Assembly: GCA_031472005.1 (NCBI GenBank)
Contig: PZJY01000003.1
Coordinates: 3,286,001-3,350,000, forward strand
Direction: 5' to 3'
Length of the DNA: 64,000 nt
Origin: Tetracladium setigerum
Lineage: Eukaryota; Ascomycota; Leotiomycetes; Helotiales
Under the pieces are notes generated by a model that ran no database searches, was not told where the DNA came from, and worked only from the letters and a program-made list of their open reading frames with translations. Both the position numbers and the translations under genes were made by a program. Shown in pieces: positions 44,711 to 56,706 of this stretch (position 1 is the first letter of the stretch; every line of letters begins with the position of its first letter).

Positions 44711-46531
44711 CTAATATTCAACCTTCTTCCCCTCCTTCCCTCTCCACCACATCATCCTCAAACCCCTCCCCCACCACACCCCATACGCGACACAAACCCC
44801 AAAAGCCAGTCCCTGCGCGCCCAAAGAACTACCCACCCAGATCGGATAAATCCTCTTATTATTATCCTCAAACACGCCTAGCGGGGAAATCCTCGCAGCG
44901 CCATGCGATGATCCGCTGAAGCCGATCCAACATCTGCAATTGTTGAAGAGCCCACAGCTGGAGAAGACGAGTAGGAAGATGATGGAGAGGGATATGAAGG
45001 TGTCTTTGGTTGTTACGTAGTTGAATACTTTTTGGCTTTGCTTTTGCTCTTGTTCTTGAGTGTTGTTGTTGTTGGGTTTGAAGTTGAGGTTAAGAGTGAG
45101 ATTGAGGTTGAGAGGGTGAAAGAAGGTGGAAATGAGGTAGGAAAGCAAAGGACTCAAAACCCAAACCAGAAAAATACTGGTGATGAGGATATGTCTGCAG
45201 CTAAAGAACGAAGGGGCAGTATATAAAACACCAAAGGAAGTGGTGAAAGCGATGGCGACGGGCGAGAAAGATAGAAGAACAAGGCATGCCCAGTCTTTAT
45301 TGCTGATAGGGTTTGAGAAACGGGAAGTTGATCGAGGGGTGTAGGTGTTTAGTGCACCTGACCAGGCTAATTTGTTGAAATAAGAAGAAGGTTGGAGGGA
45401 GGAGTGCCTTGTGTTGTTGACGAGTGTTGGTGATTCGGTGGGGGTGATGGAGGTGATTTTTGGGGATAGCTGTTGGAGATTTGCTTTGTTTTCTGATGAT
45501 GTGCTAATCGGGAGATCTGGATTTGGATGACCGAGGAGAAGAAAATTTTGGCTGGAGTGTGAGAGATTGGTCTGAGAGTCATCAGAGTGACTGCTGATTG
45601 CGCGGAGTATGGCTTTTATTTCCTCGGATGTGATGAGAGTGAAATGGGGATTCGAATTTTGAAGGACCAGAAAATCTTGTACAATCTTCAAGAGATTGAC
45701 ATGAGAGACATGATCCCCAACTACATTGCTGATCAACACAATTGGAAGAATCCAAGAAAGAAGCATGGCAGGTCCGATGCGACCGCCAGAGGGTGAAGCG
45801 CCATCACCCAATTTCTGGATGAAGCCAGCAAGAACTTGGAGGATGTAGAGAATGATCGAAAGGATTGTTCGACGTAGCTCGTATGTTCGGAGGTTGATGA
45901 GTAATTGTGCTGTTTGCAAGATCTGAATTTGGATTTGGGTTTCCGTGATGCGAAAGTCTAGGTTGATTTCGATAGGTTGGTCGAGATAGCTTGATACTTC
46001 TTTCAAGGTCGCGATGATTAGGCCGAGTGACTTGGTTTGGTAGAGATGCTCCCTCTCAGCTGAAGATATCATAGGGTCTGTCCACAATCGCTCCAACCAT
46101 ATGGAATAAAACCATCCGTACTTTGGTTTCGAAGGTCTGGAAAAACGTAAAATGTATTCTGCTTCATCAAAGCTTTGATTCCAGCTTCTCATCTTCAAGA
46201 GCAGACATAACATCGACCCAATAGGATTGCCCAACAGATGGAATATAGAAAGATATCGTTTCGATCCCACGGGCGAGAATTGGAAATTAGCGAGCAGGAT
46301 TGTCATGGGTAAGAACCAAGTCAGTAATCTTGCGCCACTGTCGGGATGGAAACCCATCTTGTCGCCACAGAAGTAGAGGCATCCTTCGTAGGTTAGGAGA
46401 GGATCGGCGTAGGTGCCGTCTGGTAGATTGCTGGAGTTGAGAATGAATAGTACAGAGGAGTTTGATGTGTTCCATACTTGTTGGACTAGTTCGAGACCGA
46501 CGGGGCGGTTGAAGGATTGTCCTAGTCGCAT
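44711..46531 (-). CDS. multipass membrane protein of unknown function
   Basis: Intronless, 606 residues from a true ATG at 46531. I count about eight hydrophobic spans, for example LLTWFLPMTILLANF, LSIFHLLGNPIGSMLCLLL, TILSIILYILQVLAGFI, AMLLSWILPIVLISNVVG, WACLVLLSFSPVAIAFTTSF, ILITSIFLVWVLSPLLSYLI, TFISLSIIFLLVFSSCGLF and LAFGVCVAYGVWW. The region between spans 4 and 5 is a long Ser/Asn-rich loop. A conserved-looking Cys pair motif (GCLYFCGDK) is near the N-terminus and NNCRCWIGF near the C-terminus. The layout resembles a group of fungal membrane proteins of unknown role found in expanded families in Pezizomycotina. No transporter signature recognised. Confidence 0.8.
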   Translation of the reverse strand: MRLGQSFNRPVGLELVQQVWNTSNSSVLFILNSSNLPDGTYADPLLTYEGCLYFCGDKMGFHPDSGARLLTWFLPMTILLANFQFSPVGSKRYLSIFHLLGNPIGSMLCLLLKMRSWNQSFDEAEYILRFSRPSKPKYGWFYSIWLERLWTDPMISSAEREHLYQTKSLGLIIATLKEVSSYLDQPIEINLDFRITETQIQIQILQTAQLLINLRTYELRRTILSIILYILQVLAGFIQKLGDGASPSGGRIGPAMLLSWILPIVLISNVVGDHVSHVNLLKIVQDFLVLQNSNPHFTLITSEEIKAILRAISSHSDDSQTNLSHSSQNFLLLGHPNPDLPISTSSENKANLQQLSPKITSITPTESPTLVNNTRHSSLQPSSYFNKLAWSGALNTYTPRSTSRFSNPISNKDWACLVLLSFSPVAIAFTTSFGVLYTAPSFFSCRHILITSIFLVWVLSPLLSYLISTFFHPLNLNLTLNLNFKPNNNNTQEQEQKQSQKVFNYVTTKDTFISLSIIFLLVFSSCGLFNNCRCWIGFSGSSHGAARISPLGVFEDNNKRIYPIWVGSSLGAQGLAFGVCVAYGVWWGRGLRMMWWRGKEGKKVEY

Positions 46532-49500
46532 TGTGACTGATCAGCTGCTGCTTGTGGTTTCTACAGATCTGTGATTTTTCAAATTATTGAGAGGGTTGTC
46601 CTTGCTCTTAGTCTGTTTGCTCTTCATGATGTCCAAGAGTATTTCAGCCTTGGCTGAATGCAGTTGCATTTACCAGGTTCCGATCTAAAGGTACCGATAA
46701 TATTGGTTGTGTGGTATAACATTACCCTTATTCCACATCACAAGTTAACAGAATACCACTTATTTGCACTATCGAGTTTACGGCGGAATTCGTTTTCATC
46801 CCTTTTTGCGGAACCTCTTCCTTTCTATCTTCGTAGACGAGCTCTCTCGTCATCCCAGTCACGTCAGCCTTGTCTTTTAACACCAAGAATATACTTCGCA
46901 ATCCACACCTGCTCATTCCCGAATTCGGATCTTTCAGCTTAAATAATTTTTATGTCGACTGAGCCCACCCGACTTCCTCCCACCCTTCTGAAAACACTTC
47001 CAAAGTTCCAAACACTTCTATTTCAAACAAAACGCCAAATGTATTCCTCCTTCCGGATGAATCTCCGAAAGACTGCCTCGCCATTTGGCACGAGTTGATA
47101 CATTCAAATCCAATCGCAAGAAGTGTGGCGGCTGTCATGCAGTATAATGCAGAAGTGGTGGTGTTGTGTCGTTGGCTGCGCCACCACGTGCGTGCGCCAT
47201 ACGCTTTTTATACAGTACAATAAACGAAAGATGAAGTTAGCGCATGCACAGGGCTAAAAAAGAATGTTAAAGATACTATGAAAGATATCAAAGATTTGTA
47301 AGCCGATTTCTGTTTGGCGGTTTCAGCAAGTGTGAATGAAGCCGTAGAAACTCAACAAATTTGCAGCAGCCTACCCTCTCACTTGACTTGCTTCAACTTA
47401 AAAAGGTTTCAGTAAAACTGTGCAAGATGATCTGTTCACTTTGTAGTTTTGAATAGCTGGAGCCAGTCGTTTGCTTGAGGATAATTAATAACATGAGCCG
47501 TCACTCCATGAGCAGATGCTCAGATATCACGAGCTTTCACAGCTCCGGCTGAAGAACAGCTACCGTAGGTATGTATCTAGATATTGCTGAACTGTCAGGT
47601 ATGCTCACATACTTATACATGGAGTATAATGCCTCGACCGAGTTGATTTATGGCTAGGAAGGGTCGAAATCATTATTATATCACCAAATGGGAAGAATAA
47701 GAACATGAAGACCACTTCCAAATTCGATGAACAGTATAGGGTAACAACAAAAACTCGTATCAACAACAATAAAACTTCCTCTCCATTAGCTTCTCTGTCA
47801 ATTTACTAATTCTCAAGATGGATATTTTGACTTGAACTCAACTGTTAACCCATAAAATAAAAGAACCCATGAAACAAGGAATAACTCCCTCCCTTTTGGC
47901 AAAATCGTAATATCCCCTGCAAGCGTTGTTTTTCTATGTGCAGGAATTTCAGATTGAAGCTCAGTTTATATATACATTTACATAGTCGTAGTGCTGCGCG
48001 GTACACACTAACGAACCTTACAAGAATCAAGATGCGTTGAATATTCACCTTCACCTTCCTGAATTCCAAACTAACGAATTAACAAACTCACTTCCAAATA
48101 ATTAGATTGAAAACTGAACGTTCACCCTTAGTCTTTATATATGATGGCCGAATCACCCGACCCTACCTTGTGGCCGGCACGGAAGGCACGAACTCTGCTC
48201 TGCACTCATTAAGAACTATAAATCTTGTTTGACTTTACATAATTGAGAAATCAGGAAAAAAGAGATAGAAAACAACCTATTAGAAGAAGAGAAGTCGGAG
48301 AAAGAGAAGATGACGGAGAAGAAGAAGAGACACAGCGGAAGAGGGGAAAGAACGAAAGGACATCATAACTCGCGATTAATTTTCGGCTAACTCGCACGTT
48401 TGTAGAGAGTTGATAACTGGACAAGCATACCCGCATCCATAGATTTCCCTTTCCTCTATCAGATGAATTGATAGAAAGCTAAACAAACAGGCGCAGCTAA
48501 ATGACAACGATAAGGACCTGACAACCACTCGAAAATCGAGGAAATGAAAATGAACGATAACACTCAAGAAATGACAATACTAATGCAATATTTGGAAAAA
48601 TTACCTAGGACACTAACTGCCATCTTATCTTCATCCCAGTCATCATCGTTCCTAGTCTGCTTCTGTAAGCCTGGATTATTCGAAGTAGAATGTTACACAG
48701 GGCATGGGGGAATCCGGGAACCAGTTTTGGCAGTTGCTTTTGTTGTTTTGAAATGTGCTGCAAGTCCGAAGAGAATGTATTGTAATGAATATTAATACCC
48801 CTCATCTCATCTGTCATCTGTAAACAGAGCTCTGATTGAAATCTACGTTTCACTTCTTTAACCCCCACCGGACCGGTTGAAGATGCTCCCAAAAAATCAA
48901 GAATTAAAAGTCGCAATTAGTGAGCCAGCTACCTAGGTACTCACTTCACCATTCTCCAATCCCTGGCTGGAAAGTAAGCTATTAGCCATGCGTTTCCCAT
49001 ATACCTACTCGGCACAGGCGTGAGTTATGACGCAGGGAGATACTCACTCGTCTCGCCTCCACCCTCCCCCCTTCAGACCTCCACTCCCTCCCTCTTTCTC
49101 CTCCCTAACCAACCTCAACAAGTTAGCCCAGCCCACCCCAATCAAATCATTCAAAATCATTCAAAATCATCACTCTACTCCATATTGCAAAAATAGGTAT
49201 ATTTTATTCTTACAACACTGTTTAAGATTTTCAAAACCCAAGACTAAACAGAAAACACCTTAATTTCCATTTCCCTAATCATCCAGTTCCATAAAATGTT
49301 TTCTTTGAAGGTTCTTCCTCAAAAAAAGAATAATACACCTCCCCACTTCCCTCCCACTTCGCCTTTCCTTTCCATTTCCTTTCCATTTCCATAGATTTTC
49401 TTCTCCTTCTTCTTCTCCTCAAGGAATTGACGTTTTCCTTTCTTTTCCTTCCACCTCTCTGATCCCAGCGTCTCCACACCACGTGCGCTCCCCAAATCTC

Positions 49501-49551
49501 ACTTCCCTAACATGAAATCCTTATAAATATAAACTACTACCCCCACCTTCT
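46532..49551. other. 3-kb intergenic stretch, no gene seen
   Basis: Both flanking genes are on the minus strand. It is AT-rich and contains TACCTAGGTA at 48930-48939 and a repeated TCATTCAAAATCATTCAAAATCATCA (about 49148-49172). I could not find a coding stretch or an RNA gene. Confidence 0.5.
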
Positions 49552-52500
49552 CTACCTCCCAGCAGGTCTCGAACTAGCCATCTCACCATACCGACCTCTC
49601 TCACGAGTGGTATCATAGGCCTGCAAGACTCTCGTCTGACTCTCATCTGCCTGGGAGAAGGCGTATCCGCGTTGTTTGCGCATGCGCTGCACTTGGCGGA
49701 CTTTGCGGATTGCCTTTTGGAATTGTTCCATTCTGTTTTTTTTTGTCTTGTTGTTAGTGAAGGTTCTAATGCGAGGGCGAGGGGGGAGAGGGAGGGAGAA
49801 AGGAAATAGAGAGGAGTGGGAGAAGTGAAGGTATGGAAAAGACATACCTAGGCCTATAATCCTGGATATTATATTTCTGAATCTCTTGGATGTGATGGTA
49901 AGTCTGTGGATAATACATTCTCTTGGCGCTAAATCCGCAGTTAGTAAATGGCTTGGTTCGTTCACATCAAGTACTACAATCGGATATCACTTACTATTTC
50001 CACGCAAAATCTCTCGACAAACACAGCACCGGTAACACCAGTCCCTGAAGCCAGAAGACGGGACTGGTGAACAAGCGATCAACCACACCTTGGTATTCCG
50101 TTGAAAAGCCCAATTTCGGCGCCACAGTGGCATAGGCAGCGACAAATACCATCCAAATAATCATACTACCTGGAATGGCAATGACATGGTATTTCGTCCA
50201 AATGTTGACCACGAGCGCCGCTTTACCCAGAACAGTAGCCAGCACCGCAGTGTACAGCGCTGTTCCCCAGACCCAGTGACCGGCGGTCTTTCCATCGCCT
50301 TGAGGAAGATCGAGGTACCATATCAGTTCCGAGAAGATGTAGAGAACGAGCGAGTGGTAGAAACCGTTGCCAACCCAGGAGAAGAAAGAATGCATCTTGA
50401 AGAATGTGTTCTTCTGGCCGATTTGGTAGAGTTGAGGGTAGCGGTCGAGTAGGCGGGCGGAGATGAATTGGTCGAAAATACCCATGGCGAGAGGGGGGAA
50501 GACGGTGAAAAAGACATTGTAGAAAGACAGGGTCCAGGATTCGTAGATGACTTCTCCAGAGAAGGCATTGCGGAATGAGAACTGGCGTTGTTAGTGAGAT
50601 TCTATAATGATAGAAACAAACTTACCCAGAACTGTGTCATGTACAAGGTGATGTTCTTGTAGAAAGAATAGAGAATGACCTTGGAAATACGCTGATAACT
50701 CCATGCACCGTGAACAAGTAGCAGTTTTCGGAGATACCTGAACTGACCGATGGCAACATCAGCGCTTCGAGCAGCTTGGAGACCTTCCATACCACTGATA
50801 CCAACACCGATATGTGCAGCTTGAATCATGGAAACATCATTGGCTCCATCACCAATTGCTAGGAGGATGGCTTTCTTGTGGTTCTTGACAAGTTTCACGA
50901 CCAAAGCTTTCTGAAGAGGAGAGACACGACAGCAGATGACCGCTTTGCACATACATGCCAATTCGAGGAAGTTCAGCTCCAACTCCTTTTCCAGGGCATA
51001 AGTCAAGGATTTACCATCGATAACCAAAGCCAGGGTTTCCATTGAGAAATTTGCATCGCCTTGAGTTCGTATCGCGTCAAGCTTCTTCTGCAGATTGTCT
51101 CGTGTTGCAGCGGCCGTTTCTTCATTGACAATCAGAAGAGTCATGTCCTCGCTGATAAGTTTACAACTCATTCCGATATTGATGGCAGTCTCCTGACGAT
51201 CTCCAGTCAAAACCCACACCTTGATGCCAGCTTCCTGAAGCGTGTGAATAGTTTCTGGAACACCATCTTGCAGACGATCCTCAATGGCAGTTGCACCCAA
51301 AAGATAAAAGTCATGTTCCAGCAACTCTGCAGCTTTGTCAAGCTCATCTGCACGATTTCCACTGACGGTCGTTGAGGCAGTCTCAAAGATCTTCCACCAA
51401 TTTTGAAATTCCTGTTCGGGAATCTCACGCATGGCAAGACAGAGGGTTCGCAAACCATCAGAGGCGTACTCTTCGAGATGTAGAAGGGTTTGCTCGACAT
51501 GGGGGTTATCCGCGCTCAGACGTTCCAGAATGACGGTATCTGCGCCCTTGCAGTAACATCTGATCTTTCCATCGGGACAACGGAAGATCGCCGACATACG
51601 TTTCCGAGTAGAATTGAATTCGCAAACTGCCAAGAGCTCATACTCAAAGACTTCGCCACCAACCGTGATCTGGACTGAGCGTGGTTTACGTGCAGTGAAT
51701 GTGTATCCCATTAAGACGGCTCCTTCTACCAAAGCACCTTCATCGGGCGAAGCTGCTTGATACTTGATAGCACCTCCACTTTCTTCTGTCCTTTCAGGAA
51801 TGACCGTGTGGCAGGTTGAGAGCAGAGCCAGAAAGTGATGAATGGCCTGACTTGATTCATGAGATTGCAAGTTTTGCTTAAGGCGCTTGAAATCATGGAT
51901 TCCTACTTCCACTCCATCTTGAGTAGTCGCTCGGCGGTCTTCGGGAACATCCTCGGCGTACTGTATTCCTGCAATCGAACACTGCTTGAATTCCATCTGA
52001 TTGCATGTCAAGGTACCAGTTTTATCTGAGAAAATATACTCAACCATGCCGAGTTCTTCGACTAAACTCGATGTTCGGCACACGGCAGGAGTATCCGTTT
52101 TATCGTAGTAGATGTCCAGATCGTCATTGATGAGAATTGCGTGCCAATACTTGACAATTTCAATGGTTACAAACAGTGAGATGGGGACGAGTGCCGAGTA
52201 AAGAACCCAGTAGGTAAATATATCAGACCAGAACTGTTGGACCTTCTCCAGAGCAGTCGTCGATACTGCGTAGCCCAAATATGACAACTCTCTGCCCTTC
52301 GTGGCTCGAATGACCAAGTCTCCGACGGAACTGATAATGCTGAGGACGAAAAGAATCCCAATGAGCATCAAAACAAGCATATTTAGTTGCCTCTCCACCG
52401 CAGTTCGCTTGATTGGTGTCGCGGTGGCGTTTCGCATAAGTTTGGTCTCGTGGCCGGTGAAAACAACAACTCCATGAATCCAAGGTGTGTTTCTCAAAGT

Positions 52501-53847
52501 TGCGCCTCTGAGAAGAAGTTGATCAGGTTGAAGGGGAAGCTCTTTCTCCCCACCGCCAGAGCTGATCGTCACGGTGGCTTCATACGTATACAAGCTGCTA
52601 TTGGGCTGTTCGGATCGAAGTCTTCCACCCAGTCTGCTCATATCACTTGCGCTGACCAGAACACAAGTTTCTGGGATGGCTTGCTTGATCTTAAGGTTGG
52701 TCTCTCCGTCCAAATTGGCCGTTTCAATGTAGCACAATCCTTCTGGTTCCGAACTTGCCAGAAGAACGATATCAGCTGGAAATGGCTGTTCAGATTCCAC
52801 ACGTACAATATCTCCAACCGCCACGTTCACCCATTTTGTCTCCTCAAAAGAAGAGCCCCTCAGCACCTGCGCTTTGGCGCTGTTCAACGACTGATCAGAA
52901 GTTTTTCTCTTCCAATCCTCAACTAACTCCTTGATAGCCGAAACCAGCAACACCAAAATCAGCGGGCCAATCGTGGTGTATCTATTTGTTGGAGAAATAT
53001 TGGGTATCTGTTGCAAAGCTGCTGTGAATAAGAAGAAAACGTTTGCGAATTTCGAAAATTGTTCAAATAAGAATTTCGGTAGGAAGGTCGCCACATTGTA
53101 TTTTGCCGTCGAGATGTGATTGTCCACGTATTTATTCGCGCTGTTCGCTGGGGGTTGTTGAGATGAATAATTCGTGGCCCCAACGTCGATGGATCGACCT
53201 TCCCCTCCCAAAGCCAAACTTGAACTTCCCAACATCAAATTTCTTGTCTGGTTTTCTAGGCGTTTCCGGTCCAGTTGCAGTGGAATCAACTCTCGCTCTC
53301 CCTGCTGCCTCTGTTAAGGGCAAATCCATCTCCGAGTACGCCGGTCCCATCCCCAACATGCTCTTTGCTCTTCCCATCAATCCACCGCCCATACTCAGCA
53401 CGCTATTTCGATTCCGCGAATTCCCTCCTGTCTGGCCCCTTGCACCACCCCCAGCGATAGGTCCCCCTTGATTGTAATACGAATTCCCATCATCGGGAAA
53501 ATCATCCATATCATCTGCGTACCGTTGATAATTATTTAACCCTGATGTCTGGCTATATGTCTCCTGTCCTCCGCCCATATATGGCCCTGCCTGCCCCCCG
53601 ACGCTGTTCCTGGTCCGCCGGGTAGTCGTGAGGTCGAAGGATGTGATGAACCCCCAGCACCTACAAAGTCATCGTAAGAGACGGATGGCCGTGGATTCGC
53701 TTCATCGTGGTTTGCATTGTAGGCTCGCAGCAGATCATCGTCGTTTGCCGGCGCACGCTGGCCACTGTTGTAGATTGGGGCGTCATCGTGAAGATCGAGG
53801 AGGAGGTCGTCGTTCCTGTTGTGGTTGTTGGAGGGTTGTCCTGCCAT
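49552..53847 (-). CDS. DRS2: P4-type phospholipid flippase (Drs2), frame broken at three G/C runs
   Basis: Aminophospholipid-translocating ATPase of the trans-Golgi, which flips phosphatidylserine to the cytosolic leaflet with a Cdc50 partner. Exons: 53847-50626, 50581-49995, 49928-49848 and 49732-49552; predicted 1357 residues. Motifs: FLPKFLFEQFSKFANVFFLF (helix 1), ETANLDGETNLK (actuator, DGET), SDKTGTLTCNQMEF (phosphorylated Asp), GDRQETAINIG, GDGANDVSMIQAAHIGVGI, and the C-terminal helices after TQFWFSFRNA. The acidic disordered N-terminus and basic tail (AIRKVRQVQRMRKQRG) suit Drs2 rather than the Dnf type. The first exon changes frame three times, at cccccc 53594-53599, cccc 53202-53205 and ggggg 53150-53154. 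One additional G/C in each run restores SGGQAGPYMGGG, RGKVDPSTLGPRIIHLNNP and PANSANKYV. Shares a 580-bp divergent promoter with the CRIPT-family gene. Confidence 0.92.
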
Positions 53848-54427
53848 GCTGGCAGCTGCTCTTGAGAGTCGCAATCCCGAGCGCAATGCTCCTTATTATA
53901 TGCGAAAATCCGTGTAATTGCAATCAATGATGGAGAGGAGAAGATTTGGATCCTTCCCTCGCTATTGCGGCGCTGACGGCGTTATAATGCTGGTGGGCTG
54001 TGGAAGTACGTAGGATTCAGAGAAGCTGACGCCGATGCGCAGACGAGGAGCTCCTGGTCAGCTTTGGAGGAAAGCAGGTACAGTATGTCGTCGGTCGGTT
54101 GAGGTCGTTGGCTCGTGAGAGTGATTTGGATCTGGATGTAGATTTAGATTTGGTGTTCGTTTCGTCGTTACCGTGAGAATGTTTGGCCATTGATCGCAGG
54201 CAGATGGGTATTCGCTGTTCGTCACTTGTCTGATGTTTTCGCATTCAAAGGAGCCCCCAAGCCCCGTGCGGACGTTTCGAGGAAGCCGCCGCGAATCCTT
54301 GCTGGAGTTCTAGCCTTGGCATTCGTATCTCCAACTTCGTTTGACAGGAGATGACGACGGCGTGGAGCAACAACAGAACAAACACCACAACAAAACAACT
54401 CAACAACACAACTTAAGCAAACTCACG
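53848..54427. promoter_or_regulatory. divergent promoter region shared by DRS2 and the CRIPT-family gene
   Basis: 580 bases between two outward-facing ATGs. The part next to the plus-strand gene is A/C-rich (CAACAACAGAACAAAC), as in fungal leaders. No further element is certain. Confidence 0.55.
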
Positions 54428-54945
54428 ATGGTCCTCTGCGGGAAATGTTCGAAAGTCGCAAAGACAACTACGCTGGCCACTCCGGGTGTCAAGAAGAAGA
54501 ATGACATGTATCTCGGTTCACCCGCAGGCTCATCGTCGAAGAGCAGCAGCGGCACAAGCAAAAGCTCAGCAACACTGGGCAATAATGGAATTGGCAAGGT
54601 AAACTCCGCACCTCATCTCCCCAACTCCCCAACAACTCCCCTTGAAGACCTTGGTGGCTAACGGGCGAAACAAAATGAACAGAGTAAACTCCTCTCCAAA
54701 GCCGCCCGAAACCCTTACGCATCCTATGCAAGCTCCTGCACAACTTGCAAGACCAAGGTAGAACAAGGACGTACTTATTGTCAGAAGTGCGCCTACAAAG
54801 CGAATGGTATGTTGCGATATTCAAGTTGAGATGGCGCTGGCAGAAGGCTAATAGGGAGATAGCTTGTCCGATGTGTGGCAAGGCGAGTTCAAAGTCGACA
54901 AACGCGGCGCCGGTTATTGCTGGGCAGAAGTTTACCTTGAAGTGA
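54428..54945 (+). CDS. CRIPT: CRIPT-family (cysteine-rich PDZ-binding) protein
   Basis: Three exons (54428-54598, 54683-54806 and 54863-54945) give 125 residues. The N-terminus (MVLCGKCSKVAK...LATPGV) and the C-terminal block with paired cysteines (CTTCKTKVEQGRTYCQKCAY, ACPMCGKA) match the family, as does the linker NKLLSKAARNPYASY-like segment rebuilt across intron 1 (SKLLSKAARNPYASY). In animals CRIPT binds PDZ domains; the protein is conserved from yeasts to man and is now known as a minor-spliceosome component there. Its role in fungi is not settled. The Ser-rich insert at about 30-52 is a fungal addition. Length is close to the family's about 100 residues plus that insert. Confidence 0.88.
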
Positions 54946-56706
54946 TAGGGTAACGCAATGGCAAGGAATGGGGTGATGATGCGATTTACGAGACTCAAGG
55001 AATATAAAGTCAACGTCGAAGGGCTCGAGTTGACTTGTGGCGTTTGATCGGGGATTTCTGAGATCCTTGGTAATTGCCTTCATCATAGAGGTAAATGCGT
55101 AGATTGTACAGGTCATTTTTCCGTCTCTACGCTCCATCAGCTATCTATCCCTCCTGGACCTCTGGACCCCTGGCCTGCTCGTACTTGTCGCTGGTACTTA
55201 TTTATATACTGGACGAAAGCAAGGCTGTTGAATTCTAGAAGAGGACACAGAACAACTCCAAGGTCAAGCCAGCAACACAACCAAGCCCGAAATGAGTGCG
55301 GTCGTCACATCAAGATGACTCTGACCGCTGGACGCCTAAACACCACATTCCAACGAGAGAATCCTGTGATGGAATGTTGTAACCGGTATCTTTGATGGGA
55401 AGGAAAGTGGCTCCATATCTTGGGTCATGATTCTTGAGAAGGGTAGAATTATAGAACCTAACGGTACCAACCGGCAGCAAGTAACATAATTTACGATTGT
55501 TATTTGGTGAGGAAAGGAGATATATTTGCTGGCTCTCTTCTTTCTATCCCGGAGTGCCAAGCATGGCTATCACCATCAACCTGAACACAAACAATAGAGC
55601 AGACATACATGAATGGTCATGCTTTGTGTATGGAAAGAAGATAAATCAAGTCAGGAAAGGAGTAAACACTTCTTGTTGTGCTCGTCATTTTGTATTTTCA
55701 TTCTTGGTACACGTCGTAGGTAGCCTCGTGCAGTCAAGACTGTTTGTATACTACCTACCTTACCTATCTAGCCTCGCTCAGTCCGACCCAATCAAGTCTA
55801 CTTCACGCCCATGACATTGAATGTGTTTTGTGATTTGAAGGTTGTGCCCTCATCCATCTCCATCCACAAGCAGAAGACCAACACACATGCACACCCAGGC
55901 ACACCCACACAACGAATCAAAGGCGACACCAAAACCTTCCATCCATCCCATCCCATCTATCCCCCACACCCACCTGATCCTCCATCTCTCATGCATCCTC
56001 CCCTTTGGAAGTCAAGTACCTAGGTACCTAACGAAGTCGTTCGCCTGTTGCTCTGCTCCCAACGTTCCGGAATAATTAGCGGCTGTTTTCCACGATGATT
56101 CGCACTTTCGATGCATCACCTCAGCCTGCGTCGTGAGCTCCAAAACTTTGTTGCATCACGTAACAAATGCAGAACATACTCGCAGCGCATCGGATCTCAA
56201 TCATGTTACGCGGTCACATCTGCTCATACAAATTTGTATGGGAGAAGGCGGCCCGCTAGTCGCTCTATGTTGACCCTGGGGAAGAAGTGAGACCTGTGGT
56301 AGAAAGGATGCAAGATGGGGCAATTGGAGGGGTATTGGAGACCATATGCAGATCCACGTGATGCGTAGATGCCAAGGAACATGGCAGTCATTCGTCGCCA
56401 ACATCCAGGCACGTCCGTCATGTACTGTACAGCTGCCGATGGGTGAATCCGCATCTCCACTGTCGTCGAATGCAAATACAATTTGGGATATCAAATGCGC
56501 AGCAGCCGTATGAAGTGAAGAGGAAGGGAAGGCACAGCATGGATGAATAACACAACAATCACAGTTTTAGGGCGCCTCGACTTTCCTTAATACCCTCTTC
56601 CCTCCACCACCATCGAATCGACGAGATACAGACCAGACAGAACTCGCGATATCAACACCAACAACTCTTCGCATATCATCCTCCTCCTCCTCCTCTCAAC
56701 GCAGTC
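54946..56706. other. 1.8-kb intergenic stretch, no gene seen
   Basis: 3' flank of the CRIPT-family gene and promoter of the nucleoside transporter. Contains TACCTAGGTACCTA at 56017-56030 and CCATCC-type repeats around 55940-55960. The last 130 bases are CT/CA-rich, leader-like. No gene or RNA recognised. Confidence 0.5.

Noticed and set aside
2123..53847. A secondary-metabolite gene cluster
   Set aside because: Two C6 regulators and two hydrolases are present, but no backbone enzyme (PKS, NRPS, terpene synthase), P450 or dedicated transporter.
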